Assembly (NCBI RefSeq): GCF_002295105.1
Contig: NZ_NSGH01000018.1
Location: 1 to 49,647, forward strand
DNA length: 49,647 bases
Direction of reading: 5' to 3'
Source of the DNA: Salimicrobium humidisoli
GTDB lineage: Bacteria > Bacillota > Bacilli > Bacillales > Halobacillaceae
Shown here one piece after another: positions 1 through 9,846 of this stretch. Within the stretch, counting starts at the first letter, position 1. Every line of letters starts with the position of its first letter. A program made the position numbers and the translations under genes. Below the pieces are notes generated by a model. The model was not told where the DNA came from and did no database searches. It saw only the letters and a program-made list of their open reading frames with translations.

Positions 1-50
1 AGCAGAGGGATCTCTTTTTGTGTATAAACGTACAGAAACATCCATAGAGA

Positions 51-97
51 AAGGGCGTCCCTTGCAATGAAAGTCATTGGAAGGGACGCCCTTTTTT
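51..97 (+). terminator. Rho-independent terminator at the left edge
   Basis: A 13-bp stem (51-63 with 81-93) carries a second inner stem (65-70 with 74-79) and is followed by a T run on the plus strand. It probably ends a gene lying to the left of the window. No gene is visible in 1-50, and the rest of 98-197 is the leader of the next gene. Confidence 0.85.
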
Positions 98-197
98 ACT
101 AATATTTACTGGTTTTGTCCCAGACTCTTTTCTTTTATGTAAAATAGGAACGTGGTAAGATTCTAGTATTGAGATTACTGGAATAGGAGTGGACGTT

Positions 198-935
198 ATG
201 CAGACACAGATTTTCGCGCATCGGGGAGCCAGCAGGTATGCTCCCGAGAATACGATGCCCGCTTTCAGACTTGCACTGCATATGCAGGCTGAAGGAGTGG
301 AAACGGATGTGCAGTTGACCAGGGATCAGATTCCTGTATTAATTCATGATGAGAACGTAAAGCGCACTACGGACGGTTCAGGTTTCGTCCAGGACTATAC
401 CTTCCAGGAATTGCGTTCACTTGATGCCGGAAGCTGGTTCTCCAAAGAATACGAAGGGGCGCTCATCCCCTCCCTTGAAGAACTTCTACAGTGGGTCGCA
501 CCACGTCCATTGTTTCTTCATCTTGAATTAAAAACGGATAAAATCTCTTACAAACATATAGAAAAAATCGTCTATGATCTTCTGCAGAAATACAGCGTAA
601 CGGAAAGAACTACTCTTTCAAGCTTCAACGAAGACACTCTGAAGAACGTCAAAGAGCTCAACTCTTCAATCGACACAGCTTTTCTCACATCAACGAAAAT
701 GAGGAAGATGCTTTCATATCTCTCTTCCATCCCGGCAGACGGGTTACACGTAAAACATACGATTCTGAACAGGAAACTGGCTTCCCGTTGCAGAAAAAAC
801 CAAATACCACTCAGAGTATACACGGTGAATAGACCCGCTCATTTAAGGAAGTGTTACCACCTGAAATGTTCCGGTATCTTCACCGACGTCCCTGATATCG
901 CATGGAGCATAAGAGAAGCTGTAGAGGAGAGTTGA
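198..935 (+). CDS. Glycerophosphodiester phosphodiesterase family protein
   Basis: This 245-residue cytoplasmic protein has the GDPD fold signature: HRGASRYAPENT near the N-terminus, an E-x-D pair in GVETDVQLT, and the IHD motif of PVLIHD, which supply the metal- and phosphodiester-binding residues. The family hydrolyses glycerophosphodiesters from phospholipid turnover to glycerol-3-phosphate and an alcohol. No signal peptide is seen. The ATG at 198 is preferred over an in-frame GTG at 189, because the GTG overlaps the AGGAG ribosome site that is well spaced for the ATG. It lies 4 nt before rnz and is probably co-transcribed with it. In B. subtilis the comparable gene (yqiK) is near bkdR, so the position differs here. 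The physiological substrate is not known. Confidence 0.88.
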   Translation: MQTQIFAHRGASRYAPENTMPAFRLALHMQAEGVETDVQLTRDQIPVLIHDENVKRTTDGSGFVQDYTFQELRSLDAGSWFSKEYEGALIPSLEELLQWVAPRPLFLHLELKTDKISYKHIEKIVYDLLQKYSVTERTTLSSFNEDTLKNVKELNSSIDTAFLTSTKMRKMLSYLSSIPADGLHVKHTILNRKLASRCRKNQIPLRVYTVNRPAHLRKCYHLKCSGIFTDVPDIAWSIREAVEES

Positions 936-939
936 TAAG

Positions 940-1872
940 ATGGAACTATATTTTCTCGGTACCGGGAGCGGCGTCCCCTCCAAAGAAAGAAATGTCTCCT
1001 CCCTGGTGCTCCGTCTGATCGAGGAGACGGGAAAAAGCTGGATGTTCGACTGCGGCGAAGGGACTCAGCATCAAATACTGGACTCGCCTGTAAAAGCACG
1101 GAGAATCGAAAAAGTTTTTATTACCCACCTGCATGGTGATCATATTTACGGGCTGCCAGGATTTCTCAGCAGCAGATCTTTCCAGGGAGGCACAGAGCCT
1201 CTTACCGTCTACGGGCCGGAAGGATTACAGGAATTCGTCGAATCCGCTCTGCGCATCAGCGGAACCCACCTCACTTACGACCTGCATTTCCGGACGATAG
1301 AAGATGGTTTCAGTGAAGAAAACGAGCAGTTTGAAATCAGTGCCCATCTGCTTGAGCACGGCTTACCTTCGTACGGATTCTTCATAAAAGAAAAACCGAA
1401 ACCGGGAGCATTACAGAAAGAAAAACTTGAAGCGATGGGAATTCGGCCGGGGCCGGTTTACCAGACCATCAAAAATCAGGAAACGACCGTGCTCGAAGAC
1501 GGCACAGTCATTAAGAGATCAGATGTACTCAGTGCCCCTAAGCCGGGCAGATCCGTCGCCATCCTTGGTGACACGCGTTTCAGAGAGCGTCACACGGAAT
1601 GGATCAAAGGAGCGGATGTTCTTATTCATGAAGGGACTTTCGAAGGAAAAGAAAGCCGGATGGCTTATGATTATTATCACTCTACTGTCGTTCAGGCAGC
1701 TGAGACAGCGGCTCAGTCAGGGGTGGATACGCTGTACGTCAACCATCTCTCCTCCCGTTACCAGAGAGAGGATATAGCCAGGCTGCTTGCGGAAGCCCGC
1801 GAGGTGTTCCCGGACACATTCATCGTCCATGATCACTTCCACACGAGTGTGGTAAGAAAAGAAAGACAATAG
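940..1872 (+). CDS. rnz: Ribonuclease Z (tRNA 3' processing endonuclease)
   Basis: RNase Z is a metallo-beta-lactamase-fold zinc endonuclease that cuts the 3' trailer from tRNA precursors lacking an encoded CCA. The zinc motif HLHGDH is present with His63, His65, Asp67 and His68, the same numbering as the B. subtilis enzyme. Later ligands are visible in the LEHG, LGDTR and HDHFHTS regions. The length, 310 residues, is normal for the short bacterial form. The start codon lies 4 nt after the phosphodiesterase stop. In B. subtilis rnz (yqjK) is also close to the polymerase IV gene, so this is conserved neighbourhood. Confidence 0.97.
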   Translation: MELYFLGTGSGVPSKERNVSSLVLRLIEETGKSWMFDCGEGTQHQILDSPVKARRIEKVFITHLHGDHIYGLPGFLSSRSFQGGTEPLTVYGPEGLQEFVESALRISGTHLTYDLHFRTIEDGFSEENEQFEISAHLLEHGLPSYGFFIKEKPKPGALQKEKLEAMGIRPGPVYQTIKNQETTVLEDGTVIKRSDVLSAPKPGRSVAILGDTRFRERHTEWIKGADVLIHEGTFEGKESRMAYDYYHSTVVQAAETAAQSGVDTLYVNHLSSRYQREDIARLLAEAREVFPDTFIVHDHFHTSVVRKERQ

Positions 1873-1932
1873 TGTAACTGCTGCTTATTCAGGGAAAAGA
1901 AACGGAACCGTATTTACTAAGGAGGAAACCTT

Positions 1933-3288
1933 ATGGAAATCGTCACCCGTCAGAAACAGTGGTTCAAACACGGATACACCCAGAACTATGAATTCAGAAA
2001 ACAGCAGCTGCTGAAAATGAAAAGGATGCTTCAAACTTTTGAAGTACCTCTATTGAAAGCTTTGCAGTACGATCTCAATAAATCGGAATTCGAAGCTTAC
2101 ACTACGGAAATAGCTTTTCTTAATGCAGAAATACAGGAACAGCTGTCTCATTTAAAAAAACGCATGGCTCCGGAAAAAGTGAAGGCTCCCCTGTCCCATA
2201 CAGGCACACAAAACTATATCAGAAAAGAGCCCTATGGCAGCGTCCTGATCATAGCACCATGGAACTACCCGCTACAGCTTGCTATAGCTCCAGCTATCGG
2301 TGCATTAGCCGCCGGGAATACGGCAGTGCTCAAACCATCGGAAATGACACCCACGGTTTCCTGGGTCATCAGGCGTATGATCGAGGAGTTCTTCCCTGAG
2401 CACGTACTTAAGGTGGTCGAAGGCGGTAAGGAAGTCACCCAGCAGCTATTATCCGAGCCGTTCGATTACATCTTTTTTACCGGGAGCGAACGTGTGGGCA
2501 AAATTGTTATGCAGAAAGCATCCGAACAGCTTATTCCGGTAACGCTTGAGCTCGGTGGCAAAAGTCCGGCAATCGTACACAAAGATGCGAACCTTCCGGT
2601 AGCAGCAAGGAGAATCGCGTGGGGGAAACTCATCAACGCCGGTCAGACCTGTATCGCCCCGGATCACGTATATGTTCATAAGGACATAAAAGAAGCGTTC
2701 ATCAGAGAATATAAAGCGGCCGTACACCTTCTCTATGGTAAAGAACCTCTGAAAAACGATGATTTCGTCAAAATCGTAAGCAAGGATCACTTCGACCGTA
2801 TCAAGAGTTATCTTTCCGACGGGAACATTGCATTAGGTGGCGAAACTGACGAGAAAAATAATAAAATCGCCCCTGCCGTTCTGACAGAAGTGACAGAGAA
2901 GGATCCGGTTATGCAGGAAGAAATATTCGGTCCCATACTGCCGGTTCTTGAATACAGGGAGTTGCAGGAAGCAGTGGAAACGATCAGCGACAAACCTGAT
3001 CCTCTGGCTTTGTATTATTTCGGCGAGGATGAAAAATCCCAGGAATTTGTCACAACGTCCCTTTCTTTCGGAGGAGGCTGCATCAATGATACGCTTTACC
3101 ATATCATCAACCCTCATCTCCCGTTCGGCGGCATCGGTGCCAGCGGGATGGGCAGCTATCACGGCAAATTCAGCTTTGAAACATTCACCCACAAGAAGTC
3201 GATTACGAAACAGAACACGAAGTTCGATCCGTCATTCAGATACAAGCGGGATAAAAACAGCCTTAAAATTATAAAACGTATTCTTTAA
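1933..3288 (+). CDS. NAD(P)-dependent aldehyde dehydrogenase (class 3 type)
   Basis: A 451-residue aldehyde dehydrogenase that oxidises aldehydes to carboxylic acids. The cofactor-binding segment APWNYP (108-113), the general base Glu206 in LELGGKSP and the catalytic Cys240 in NAGQTC are all present, so the enzyme should be active. The length of about 450 and the lysine-rich C-terminus resemble the class 3 fatty-aldehyde dehydrogenases (B. subtilis YwdH type). A strong AAGGAGGAAA ribosome site precedes the ATG. It follows rnz by 60 nt and overlaps the oppositely oriented dinB by 4 bp at their 3' ends. The substrate cannot be told from the sequence; medium- or long-chain aliphatic aldehydes are the family norm. 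Confidence 0.93.
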   Translation: MEIVTRQKQWFKHGYTQNYEFRKQQLLKMKRMLQTFEVPLLKALQYDLNKSEFEAYTTEIAFLNAEIQEQLSHLKKRMAPEKVKAPLSHTGTQNYIRKEPYGSVLIIAPWNYPLQLAIAPAIGALAAGNTAVLKPSEMTPTVSWVIRRMIEEFFPEHVLKVVEGGKEVTQQLLSEPFDYIFFTGSERVGKIVMQKASEQLIPVTLELGGKSPAIVHKDANLPVAARRIAWGKLINAGQTCIAPDHVYVHKDIKEAFIREYKAAVHLLYGKEPLKNDDFVKIVSKDHFDRIKSYLSDGNIALGGETDEKNNKIAPAVLTEVTEKDPVMQEEIFGPILPVLEYRELQEAVETISDKPDPLALYYFGEDEKSQEFVTTSLSFGGGCINDTLYHIINPHLPFGGIGASGMGSYHGKFSFETFTHKKSITKQNTKFDPSFRYKRDKNSLKIIKRIL

Positions 3289-4514
3289 TCACCATCCAGA
3301 AAGTCCTTTTGAAAACTTGTCCGGATGGACGGGAGCGGCATTTTTGAACTTTTGAGAACGTCGCTCCCGTATTTTTCTTTAAGTTCTTCAATCGTTTTAT
3401 ATAAAGGTTCCTTCTCCGCCACCCGTTCATAAGTGAACAGGTTGAGCTGTTCGACCGCTTCATCCGTTTCAACCAGCTCCGACATGGTAATACCGAGAAG
3501 GCGTATCGGCTGCTGATTCCAGTGTTCCTCAAATAAATCTACAGCTTCCCGGGATATAACTTCCCGGCTGTTCGTATTGTTATGAAGGAGCCTCGTCCTG
3601 GTCACTGTTTTTCTGTTATTATAACGGATCATTATCTGCAGCTGCTGTCCCACCACTTCTTTCCTCTTCATCCTTCCCTCTACCTTCTCGGCGAGTTTTC
3701 TGAACGTACGGTAAACCTCCGTCTCTTCCGACGTATCTTCTGCAAGTGTCGTCGAAGTACCTATACTTTTGAATGAATGGATCGCTTCAGGATCCACTTC
3801 CCTGTCGTCGAACCCGTTAGCCCGCTGGTGAAGCTTGCTTCCGTTAACACCAAGAAGATTCTTCAGTTCATATTCTTTCCGGTTGGCCAGGTCGCCGATC
3901 GTGTGTACGTCAATCTTTTTCAGTTTTTCCGCTGTTTTCTCCCCTACTCCATGCATGTCAAGGACGGGCAGAGGCCAGAGTTTCTTAGGGATATCCCGTT
4001 TTCTCAGAATTGTACACCCCATCGGTTTTTTCATGTCGGAAGCCATTTTAGCGAGAAACTTATTGGGGGCGATTCCGATACTGCAGGGTACCTTAAGATC
4101 CGCGAATATTCTCTTCTGAAGTTCCTCCGCAAGTTCCGGAGGATGACGGTCAGCCAGGTCCGATATGTCCATATACCCTTCATCGATCGATACGGGCTGC
4201 ACCAGTTCCGTAACTTCTCTCAATATGGCAAATAACTGTTTCGATACTTCTCTGTAGCGGTCAAAATTCGGCCTGCGAATGAGAAGAGAAGGACACAGTC
4301 TTCTTGCTTCTCCTACGAGCATCGTCGTCTTCACGCCATATTTCCTGGCTTCGTAACTGCTTGTGACGATCACCCCTTTTCTTTCTTCGGGGTTTCCGGC
4401 GATGGCTAAAGGTTTCCCCTGAAGTTCCGGGTGATCCGCCATCTCTACCGAAGCATAGAAGCTGTTCATATCAATGTGTAGAATAACTCTCGGTTGCCGG
4501 TTTTTGTTCTCCAT
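3285..4514 (-). CDS. dinB: DNA polymerase IV, Y-family translesion polymerase
   Basis: This 409-residue Y-family polymerase copies past DNA lesions with low fidelity. The palm carries the metal-binding Asp15 (HIDMNSFYASVE) and the Asp111-Glu112 pair (SIDEGYMDIS). The thumb helix-hairpin-helix is seen at VLDMHGVGEKTAEKL, and the little-finger domain fills the C-terminal half. A QLNLF sequence at 356-360 is a good sliding-clamp-binding motif. It corresponds to B. subtilis yqjH, which lies in the same neighbourhood. The ATG at 4514 has an AAAGGTGA ribosome site. No LexA (SOS) box was recognised upstream. Confidence 0.96.
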   Translation of the reverse strand: MENKNRQPRVILHIDMNSFYASVEMADHPELQGKPLAIAGNPEERKGVIVTSSYEARKYGVKTTMLVGEARRLCPSLLIRRPNFDRYREVSKQLFAILREVTELVQPVSIDEGYMDISDLADRHPPELAEELQKRIFADLKVPCSIGIAPNKFLAKMASDMKKPMGCTILRKRDIPKKLWPLPVLDMHGVGEKTAEKLKKIDVHTIGDLANRKEYELKNLLGVNGSKLHQRANGFDDREVDPEAIHSFKSIGTSTTLAEDTSEETEVYRTFRKLAEKVEGRMKRKEVVGQQLQIMIRYNNRKTVTRTRLLHNNTNSREVISREAVDLFEEHWNQQPIRLLGITMSELVETDEAVEQLNLFTYERVAEKEPLYKTIEELKEKYGSDVLKSSKMPLPSIRTSFQKDFLDGD

Positions 4515-4567
4515 TCGGAATCACCTTTCGAACGCTTGTTTCCCTATATTATATCAATAATCATTTC

Positions 4568-4600
4568 AAAAAAGAAGAGCCGTGCTTTATGCACGGCTCA
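4568..4600 (-). terminator. Terminator after the M20 peptidase gene
   Basis: A perfect 9-bp stem (4577-4585 with 4591-4599) has a 5-nt loop and is followed on the minus strand by a T-rich tract (4568-4576). It overlaps the stop codon of the peptidase gene and separates it from dinB. Confidence 0.85.
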
Positions 4601-5716
4601 TACCTCCTCCATAATTGCCAGGACAAATTCCGATACCTTAACGAGATCTTCCACAGCAATTCTTTCATTCGTCGTGTGAATATTTTCATAACCTACTGCC
4701 AGGTTCACTGTAGGGATGCCGTAACTTGAGATTACGTTAGCATCACTGCCGCCTCCGCTTTTAAGCAGCCGGCTTTCGCGCCCGATTTTTTCAGCTGCAC
4801 TTCTGGCGACCTCCACTACCTGATCCCCTTGCTTCTGTTTGTATCCCGGATACATGACCTGTACTTCGCAGACTGCTTCTCCGCCCAACTCAGCAGCAGC
4901 CTGATCGAAAGCTTCCGTCATCCGTTTCACCTGCTCCTGCATTTTGTCAGGATTCAATGACCGTGCTTCAGCCAGTACTGACACATGGTCACACACCACA
5001 TTCGTCTGCTGTCCACCTTCGAAACTGCCGATATTCGCCGTCGTCTCTTCATCGATTCTTCCAAGGGGCATATTCGCTATAGCTTTTGATGCGATCGTAA
5101 TTGCGGAGACACCCTCCTCGGGGGCTACGCCGGCATGAGCCTTTTTCCCTTTTACGGTAGCCGAGATCTTCGCCTGGGTCGGAGCTGCAACGATGATATC
5201 TCCTACTGTACCGTCGCTGTCCACAGCATAACCGTATGCAGCCTTCAGTTTAGAGTGATCGAGATGTCTCGCACCGACGAGCCCGCTTTCTTCCCCGGCT
5301 GTGATAACGAACTGGATTGTGCCATGTGCAGCACCGGACGCTTTGAAAACGCGGGCTGCTTCAAATATCGCGGCCACTCCTGCCTTATCATCAGCTCCAA
5401 GAATGGTCTCCTCTCCCGAAACGATGTAGCCGTCCTCTACCCTCGGCTGAATATTCTTCCCGGGCACTACCGTGTCCATGTGTACGGTAAAATAGACCGG
5501 ATCTTTTGAAGGATCATTTCCTTCAAGAGTAGCAATAAGGTTGCCTGCTCCATGTCCCGTCGCTGTCTTCGAATCATCTTCCTCCACATTGAACCCTATT
5601 TCCTGAAGTTTCGTCGTCAGTACTCCGGAAATTTCTTCTTCATTCTTGGTTTCGGAATCGATTTGCACAAGTTCCATAAATTCTTCCAGAAGACGCTCTC
5701 TGTTCACTGAACTCAA
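4598..5716 (-). CDS. M20-family metallopeptidase (PepT/YqjE-like)
   Basis: A 372-residue dizinc aminopeptidase/deacylase of the M20 family. Visible metal and catalytic motifs are HMDTVVPG, GADDKAGVAA (bridging Asp) and EESGLVGA (catalytic Glu followed by a Glu ligand). The dimerisation domain lies in the middle of the chain. The best start is TTG at 5716, which has GGAGG eight bases upstream. The ATG just before it runs into a stop after one codon. The position behind the acyl-CoA carboxylase matches B. subtilis yqjE behind yqjD. The 58-nt gap suggests it is the last gene of the propionyl-CoA operon. The substrate is unknown; tripeptides are the closest family precedent. Confidence 0.9.
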   Translation of the reverse strand: MSSVNRERLLEEFMELVQIDSETKNEEEISGVLTTKLQEIGFNVEEDDSKTATGHGAGNLIATLEGNDPSKDPVYFTVHMDTVVPGKNIQPRVEDGYIVSGEETILGADDKAGVAAIFEAARVFKASGAAHGTIQFVITAGEESGLVGARHLDHSKLKAAYGYAVDSDGTVGDIIVAAPTQAKISATVKGKKAHAGVAPEEGVSAITIASKAIANMPLGRIDEETTANIGSFEGGQQTNVVCDHVSVLAEARSLNPDKMQEQVKRMTEAFDQAAAELGGEAVCEVQVMYPGYKQKQGDQVVEVARSAAEKIGRESRLLKSGGGSDANVISSYGIPTVNLAVGYENIHTTNERIAVEDLVKVSEFVLAIMEEV

Positions 5717-5774
5717 TTCATTTTCCTCCTTGCTTTCCTGCAGTAATTCTGTCTATGCGATTAATGTCCGGAAC

Positions 5775-7322
5775 TTACAGAGGTATGTTCCCGTGTTTCT
5801 TATCCGGTCGTTTTTCTTCTTTGTTACGAAGCATTCTAAGTGACTGTTTCAGTTTTATACGCGTTTCTCTCGGGTCTATTACGTCATCGACCATACCGAG
5901 GCCGGCAGCGACGTAAGGGTTAGCGAACCGTTCCCTATACTCATCAATTTTCTCCTGACGGGTCTGCTCCGGATTATCACTCTGATTGATTTCTTTAGCG
6001 TAAATAATATTTGCGGCACCCTCCGGCCCCATTACTGCTATTTCGGCATTAGGCCATGCAAAAACGATATCGGCACCGATGGACTTACTGTTAAGTGCTA
6101 CATACGCCCCGCCGTAAGCTTTTCTTGTAATTACCGTCAATTTCGGCACCGTCGCTTCCGAATAGGCATATAATATTTTAGCCCCGTGACGGATTATTCC
6201 TCCATGCTCCTGTTTGATACCCGGGAAAAATCCGGTAACGTCCTCGAAAGTAACGAGAGGGATATTAAAGGAGTCACACATCCGGATAAACCTTGCCGCC
6301 TTATCACTGGAGTCGATATCCAGCCCGCCTGCCATGTATTTCGGCTGGTTTGCAATAATACCTGTCGTCTGTCCATCGATTCTTGCGAAACCGACTACTA
6401 CGTTTTTCGCGAAACTGGCATGAATTTCGAAAAATGATTCTTCGTCGACGATATGGTCGATCAATTTTCTCACGTCATAAGGACGGGAGGAATTGAAAGG
6501 TACAAAATCTGTAATGTCCGGAAGAAAATCTTCTTTTTCCTCTTCTTTACTTTCAATAAAAGGCGGCTTCTCTTTGTAGTTGTCCGGAAGATATAGAAGC
6601 AGATCTCTTACAGCATCAAGAGCTTCTTCTTCGGTGGAAGCCTGCACATGAGCGTTTCCGCTGGTGGAGTTATGTACCCGGGCACCTCCCAGATCTTCCG
6701 GAGAAATCTTTTCGCCTGTGACGGTTTCGATAACTTTCGGCCCAGTTATAAACATCTGGGAACTCTCTTCGACCATAACGACAAAGTCCGTAATTGCCGG
6801 AGAATACACTGCACCGCCGGCACATGGTCCGAGAATGACGGAAATCTGAGGAATGACTCCCGAATAGATGGAGTTCCGGTAAAATACGTGACCGTATCCA
6901 TCCAGCGAGGAGACGCCTTCCTGTATTCTGGCTCCCCCGGAATCGTTGAGACCGATGAACGGGACGCCGTTTTTAGCAGCCAGATCCATTACTGCCGCGA
7001 TCTTTTTCCCGTGCATTTCACCGAGTGCTCCTCCGTAAACAGTGAAATCCTGGGCGAACAGATATATGCCCCGGCCGTTTATTGTGGCGTACCCGGTCAC
7101 TACACCTTCTCCGGGCGCATCTTTCACTCCTGCGTCGTGATGACGGTGCTGTATGAAAGGGTTGAGCTCCATGAACGACCCTTCATCCACGAGGTAGTCG
7201 ATACGTTCGCGCGCTGTTTTCTTGCCCTTATCATGCTGCTTGGCTATTTTTTCATCTCCGCCGCCGAGTTCCGTCTCCCGCCGTTTATCATAAAGTTCAT
7301 TGATTTTATCGAACATATCCAT
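5775..7322 (-). CDS. pccB: Acyl-CoA (propionyl-CoA) carboxylase, carboxyltransferase subunit
   Basis: A 515-residue carboxyltransferase with two crotonase-like halves. It moves carboxylate from carboxybiotin to propionyl-CoA, giving (S)-methylmalonyl-CoA. Typical segments are LNDSGGARIQEGVSSL and GPCAGGAVYSPA in the N-terminal half and a C-terminal AYGGAYVAL oxyanion region. The start ATG at 7322 is chosen because AGGAGGG lies nine bases upstream; the frame is open further upstream but without a ribosome site. It begins 5 nt after the mutase-epimerase fusion gene. No biotin carboxylase or biotin carrier gene is in this cluster, so partners must come from elsewhere, possibly accB/accC. The same fold serves in methylmalonyl-CoA decarboxylases, which is a less likely alternative. 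B. subtilis yqjD is the positional equivalent. Confidence 0.9.
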   Translation of the reverse strand: MDMFDKINELYDKRRETELGGGDEKIAKQHDKGKKTARERIDYLVDEGSFMELNPFIQHRHHDAGVKDAPGEGVVTGYATINGRGIYLFAQDFTVYGGALGEMHGKKIAAVMDLAAKNGVPFIGLNDSGGARIQEGVSSLDGYGHVFYRNSIYSGVIPQISVILGPCAGGAVYSPAITDFVVMVEESSQMFITGPKVIETVTGEKISPEDLGGARVHNSTSGNAHVQASTEEEALDAVRDLLLYLPDNYKEKPPFIESKEEEKEDFLPDITDFVPFNSSRPYDVRKLIDHIVDEESFFEIHASFAKNVVVGFARIDGQTTGIIANQPKYMAGGLDIDSSDKAARFIRMCDSFNIPLVTFEDVTGFFPGIKQEHGGIIRHGAKILYAYSEATVPKLTVITRKAYGGAYVALNSKSIGADIVFAWPNAEIAVMGPEGAANIIYAKEINQSDNPEQTRQEKIDEYRERFANPYVAAGLGMVDDVIDPRETRIKLKQSLRMLRNKEEKRPDKKHGNIPL

Positions 7323-7327
7323 AACAA

Positions 7328-8140
7328 CTAACCCTCCTGTTTTTCTTCGCAAAGTTCATATAGTACACCCTGCCCCGCTTTTGGATGAAGGAAGGCGATA
7401 CGACTGTCATGCGCACCCTGTTTCGGAGTTTCATTCAGCATACTGATTCCCTGTTCCTTAAATAAGCTGATTCTTTTCTCGATATTGTCAACGTCAAGAG
7501 CGATATGATGGATTCCTTCGCCTTTTTTATCTATAAATTTCTGGATCGGAGAATCCTCATCCATCGGCTCCAGCAGTTCAATCCTTGTATCACCGATCGG
7601 GAAAAACGCTACTTTCACTTTTTCCTCTTCCACCGTTTCCACTGATTCAAGCGGAAGACCGAGGCTGTGCTGATAGAAAGGCAGGGCCTGCTCCAGGTGC
7701 TGAACCGCTATTCCGATATGCGATATTTTGTTTGGAGGCGGCGTTTCCTCCCCCTGTACCAGCTGTTTAATGAAAGTGGCAGTATCGGACATTGCTGTAC
7801 CGCTGGTGAATATCTTCCTCACCCCTTTTTCTTCCAGGTAAGGGATATCTTCTGTCGGAATAACCCCTCCGCCAATCACAGGTATGTCTTCCGCATTATT
7901 CGCTCTCAACGCTTCCACTACTTTCGGAAACAGGGTTTTGTGTGCGCCGGAAAGAGAGGAAAGACCTATAACGTTAACGTCTTCCTGGATGGCGGCCTGT
8001 GCTATCTGTTCCGGCGACTGGCGTAATCCGGTGTAAATCACCTCCATGCCTGCATCTCTAAGTCCCTGTGCAATAATAAGTGCTCCACGATCGTGGCCGT
8101 CAAGACCGGGTTTGGCAATCAATACTCTGATAGGTTCCAT
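7328..8140 (-). CDS. Fusion: methylmalonyl-CoA mutase B12-binding chain + methylmalonyl-CoA epimerase
   Basis: This 270-residue protein joins two enzymes of one pathway. Residues 1 to about 130 are the cobalamin-binding domain of methylmalonyl-CoA mutase, with the DxHxxG motif (Asp14, His16, Gly19; His16 would ligate cobalt) and the later GLSSLSG and GGGVIP loops. After a short proline-rich linker (about 131-138), residues 139-265 form a VOC-fold methylmalonyl-CoA epimerase with probable metal ligands His141, Glu189, His212 and Glu262. One continuous reading frame covers both, so it is not a frameshift artefact. It would supply the B12 subunit to the separate catalytic chain and convert the S to the R isomer. 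It starts 15 nt after the catalytic chain gene and ends 5 nt before pccB. The two functions are usually encoded by separate genes. Confidence 0.93.
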   Translation of the reverse strand: MEPIRVLIAKPGLDGHDRGALIIAQGLRDAGMEVIYTGLRQSPEQIAQAAIQEDVNVIGLSSLSGAHKTLFPKVVEALRANNAEDIPVIGGGVIPTEDIPYLEEKGVRKIFTSGTAMSDTATFIKQLVQGEETPPPNKISHIGIAVQHLEQALPFYQHSLGLPLESVETVEEEKVKVAFFPIGDTRIELLEPMDEDSPIQKFIDKKGEGIHHIALDVDNIEKRISLFKEQGISMLNETPKQGAHDSRIAFLHPKAGQGVLYELCEEKQEG

Positions 8141-8155
8141 CTCAGTTCATCCTTC

Positions 8156-9805
8156 CTACATTGCTGTATATTCCCCAAATTCTTCTCTCAGTACGTTGGC
8201 TATTTCTCCGACGGTCGCATACACTTTCACGGCCTCCACTATAAAAGGCATAAGATTCTCATTATTTACAGCCGCTTCTCTCAATTTCTTAAGGGAATCA
8301 GCAACAGCGTCAGCGTCACGGTTCTCTCTGATCCGCTCTGTTGCTTCCACCTGGTTCTTTTCGAGCTTTTCATCTACACGCAGAAGTTCCGGCTCCACTT
8401 CTTCATCAATCGTAAACTCATTCACCCCTACGATGACATCTTCGCCTTTTTCAATATCTTTCTGCGTTTCATAAGCGGTCTGATGGATTTCTCTTTGCAT
8501 ATAACCGGCTTCCACCGCTTTTACGGCTCCTCCGAATTCATCAATCCGTTTAATATACTCGTTCGCCTTCTCTTCTATCTCATCGGTGAGGGACTCCACA
8601 AAATACGAACCTGCGAGTGGATCCACCGTTTCGGTAACGCCGCTTTCATGAGCCAGAATCTGCTGTGTCCGGAGAGCGATTCTCGCAGAATCCTCGGTAG
8701 GAAGGGCGAGAGCCTCATCTTTCGAGTTCGTGTGCAGGCTCTGTGTTCCTCCCATTATAGCGGCAAGCGCCTGTACAGTAACTCTTACTATGTTGTTATC
8801 CGGCTGCTGGGCCGTCAGCGTGCTTCCTCCGGTCTGCGTATGGAAACGCATCTTCCAGCTCTTCGGATCCTGGGCGTTATATTTTTCTTTCATGATTTTC
8901 GCCCACATTCTTCTCGCAGCTCTGTATTTTGCAGCCTCTTCGAAAAACTGGTTATGGGCATTAAAGAAAAATGCGAGCCTTGGAGCAAACTGATCTATTT
9001 CCAGTCCTGCTGCAAGTGCGGCATCTACGTAGGCCATTCCGTTAGCAAGTGTAAATGCCACTTCCTGTACTGCTGTAGCCCCGGCTTCTCTTATATGGTA
9101 GCCCGATATACTGATTGTGTTGAATTTAGGCAGGTTCTCCTGACAATAGGAAAATATATCCGTTATAATTCTCATGGAAGACTCGGGCGGATAAATATAA
9201 GTTCCTCTTGCTATGTATTCTTTAAGTATATCATTCTGAATAGTTCCTGTAAGTTTTTCCTTGGCCACTCCCTGCTTCTCGCCTACTGCAATATACATCG
9301 CCAGAAGGATGGAGGCGGGAGCGTTAATAGTCATAGAAGTACTCACTTTGTTCAGCGGTATTTCGGCGAATAGCTGTTCCATATCCTCGAGGGAATCTAT
9401 GGCGACCCCCACCTTCCCGACCTCGCCTTCAGCCATCGGATCGTCCGAATCATAACCTATCTGGGTAGGCAGGTCGAAAGCGACGGAGAGTCCGGTCTGC
9501 CCCTGATCAAGAAGATACCTGAAACGTTCATTTGTTTCTTTCGCAGAACCGAATCCGGCGTATTGACGCATGGTCCAGTGCCTGCTGCGGTACATCGTCG
9601 GCTGTATCCCTCTCGTATAGGGATAGGCACCTGGAAAGCCCAGTTTCTCCAGATAACCGTCTTCGGGTTTCTCAGGTTCATACAGTCTATGTACAGGAAT
9701 GCCCGAACTGGTTTCAAAAGGTTCTTTTCTTTCAGGGAACTTCTGCAGAGTTTTATCGACATTCTGTTTCCATTTATTCTTTTGATTCTCATAGGACCCA
9801 CTCAT
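8156..9805 (-). CDS. Methylmalonyl-CoA mutase, catalytic chain (split type)
   Basis: A 549-residue TIM-barrel chain of the adenosylcobalamin-dependent mutase, which isomerises (R)-methylmalonyl-CoA to succinyl-CoA. Family segments include [20 protein letters not shown] (CoA-binding entrance), [27 protein letters not shown] and [15 protein letters not shown]. It stops before the B12-binding domain, which is supplied by the next gene. This is the split architecture known from archaea and many Firmicutes. A strong AAGGAGG site precedes the ATG. It is the first gene of the leftward propionyl-CoA operon. No MeaB-type GTPase or B12 riboswitch was seen nearby. Confidence 0.95.
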   Translation of the reverse strand: MSGSYENQKNKWKQNVDKTLQKFPERKEPFETSSGIPVHRLYEPEKPEDGYLEKLGFPGAYPYTRGIQPTMYRSRHWTMRQYAGFGSAKETNERFRYLLDQGQTGLSVAFDLPTQIGYDSDDPMAEGEVGKVGVAIDSLEDMEQLFAEIPLNKVSTSMTINAPASILLAMYIAVGEKQGVAKEKLTGTIQNDILKEYIARGTYIYPPESSMRIITDIFSYCQENLPKFNTISISGYHIREAGATAVQEVAFTLANGMAYVDAALAAGLEIDQFAPRLAFFFNAHNQFFEEAAKYRAARRMWAKIMKEKYNAQDPKSWKMRFHTQTGGSTLTAQQPDNNIVRVTVQALAAIMGGTQSLHTNSKDEALALPTEDSARIALRTQQILAHESGVTETVDPLAGSYFVESLTDEIEEKANEYIKRIDEFGGAVKAVEAGYMQREIHQTAYETQKDIEKGEDVIVGVNEFTIDEEVEPELLRVDEKLEKNQVEATERIRENRDADAVADSLKKLREAAVNNENLMPFIVEAVKVYATVGEIANVLREEFGEYTAM

Positions 9806-9846
9806 AATATTCCTCCTTAATAACTTACTATATTAACATAATAACA

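Noticed and set aside
1933-3288. Aldehyde dehydrogenase as part of the propionyl-CoA pathway (methylmalonate semialdehyde dehydrogenase)
   Set aside because: Length and motifs are of the class 3 fatty-aldehyde type, and it reads on the opposite strand with rnz.
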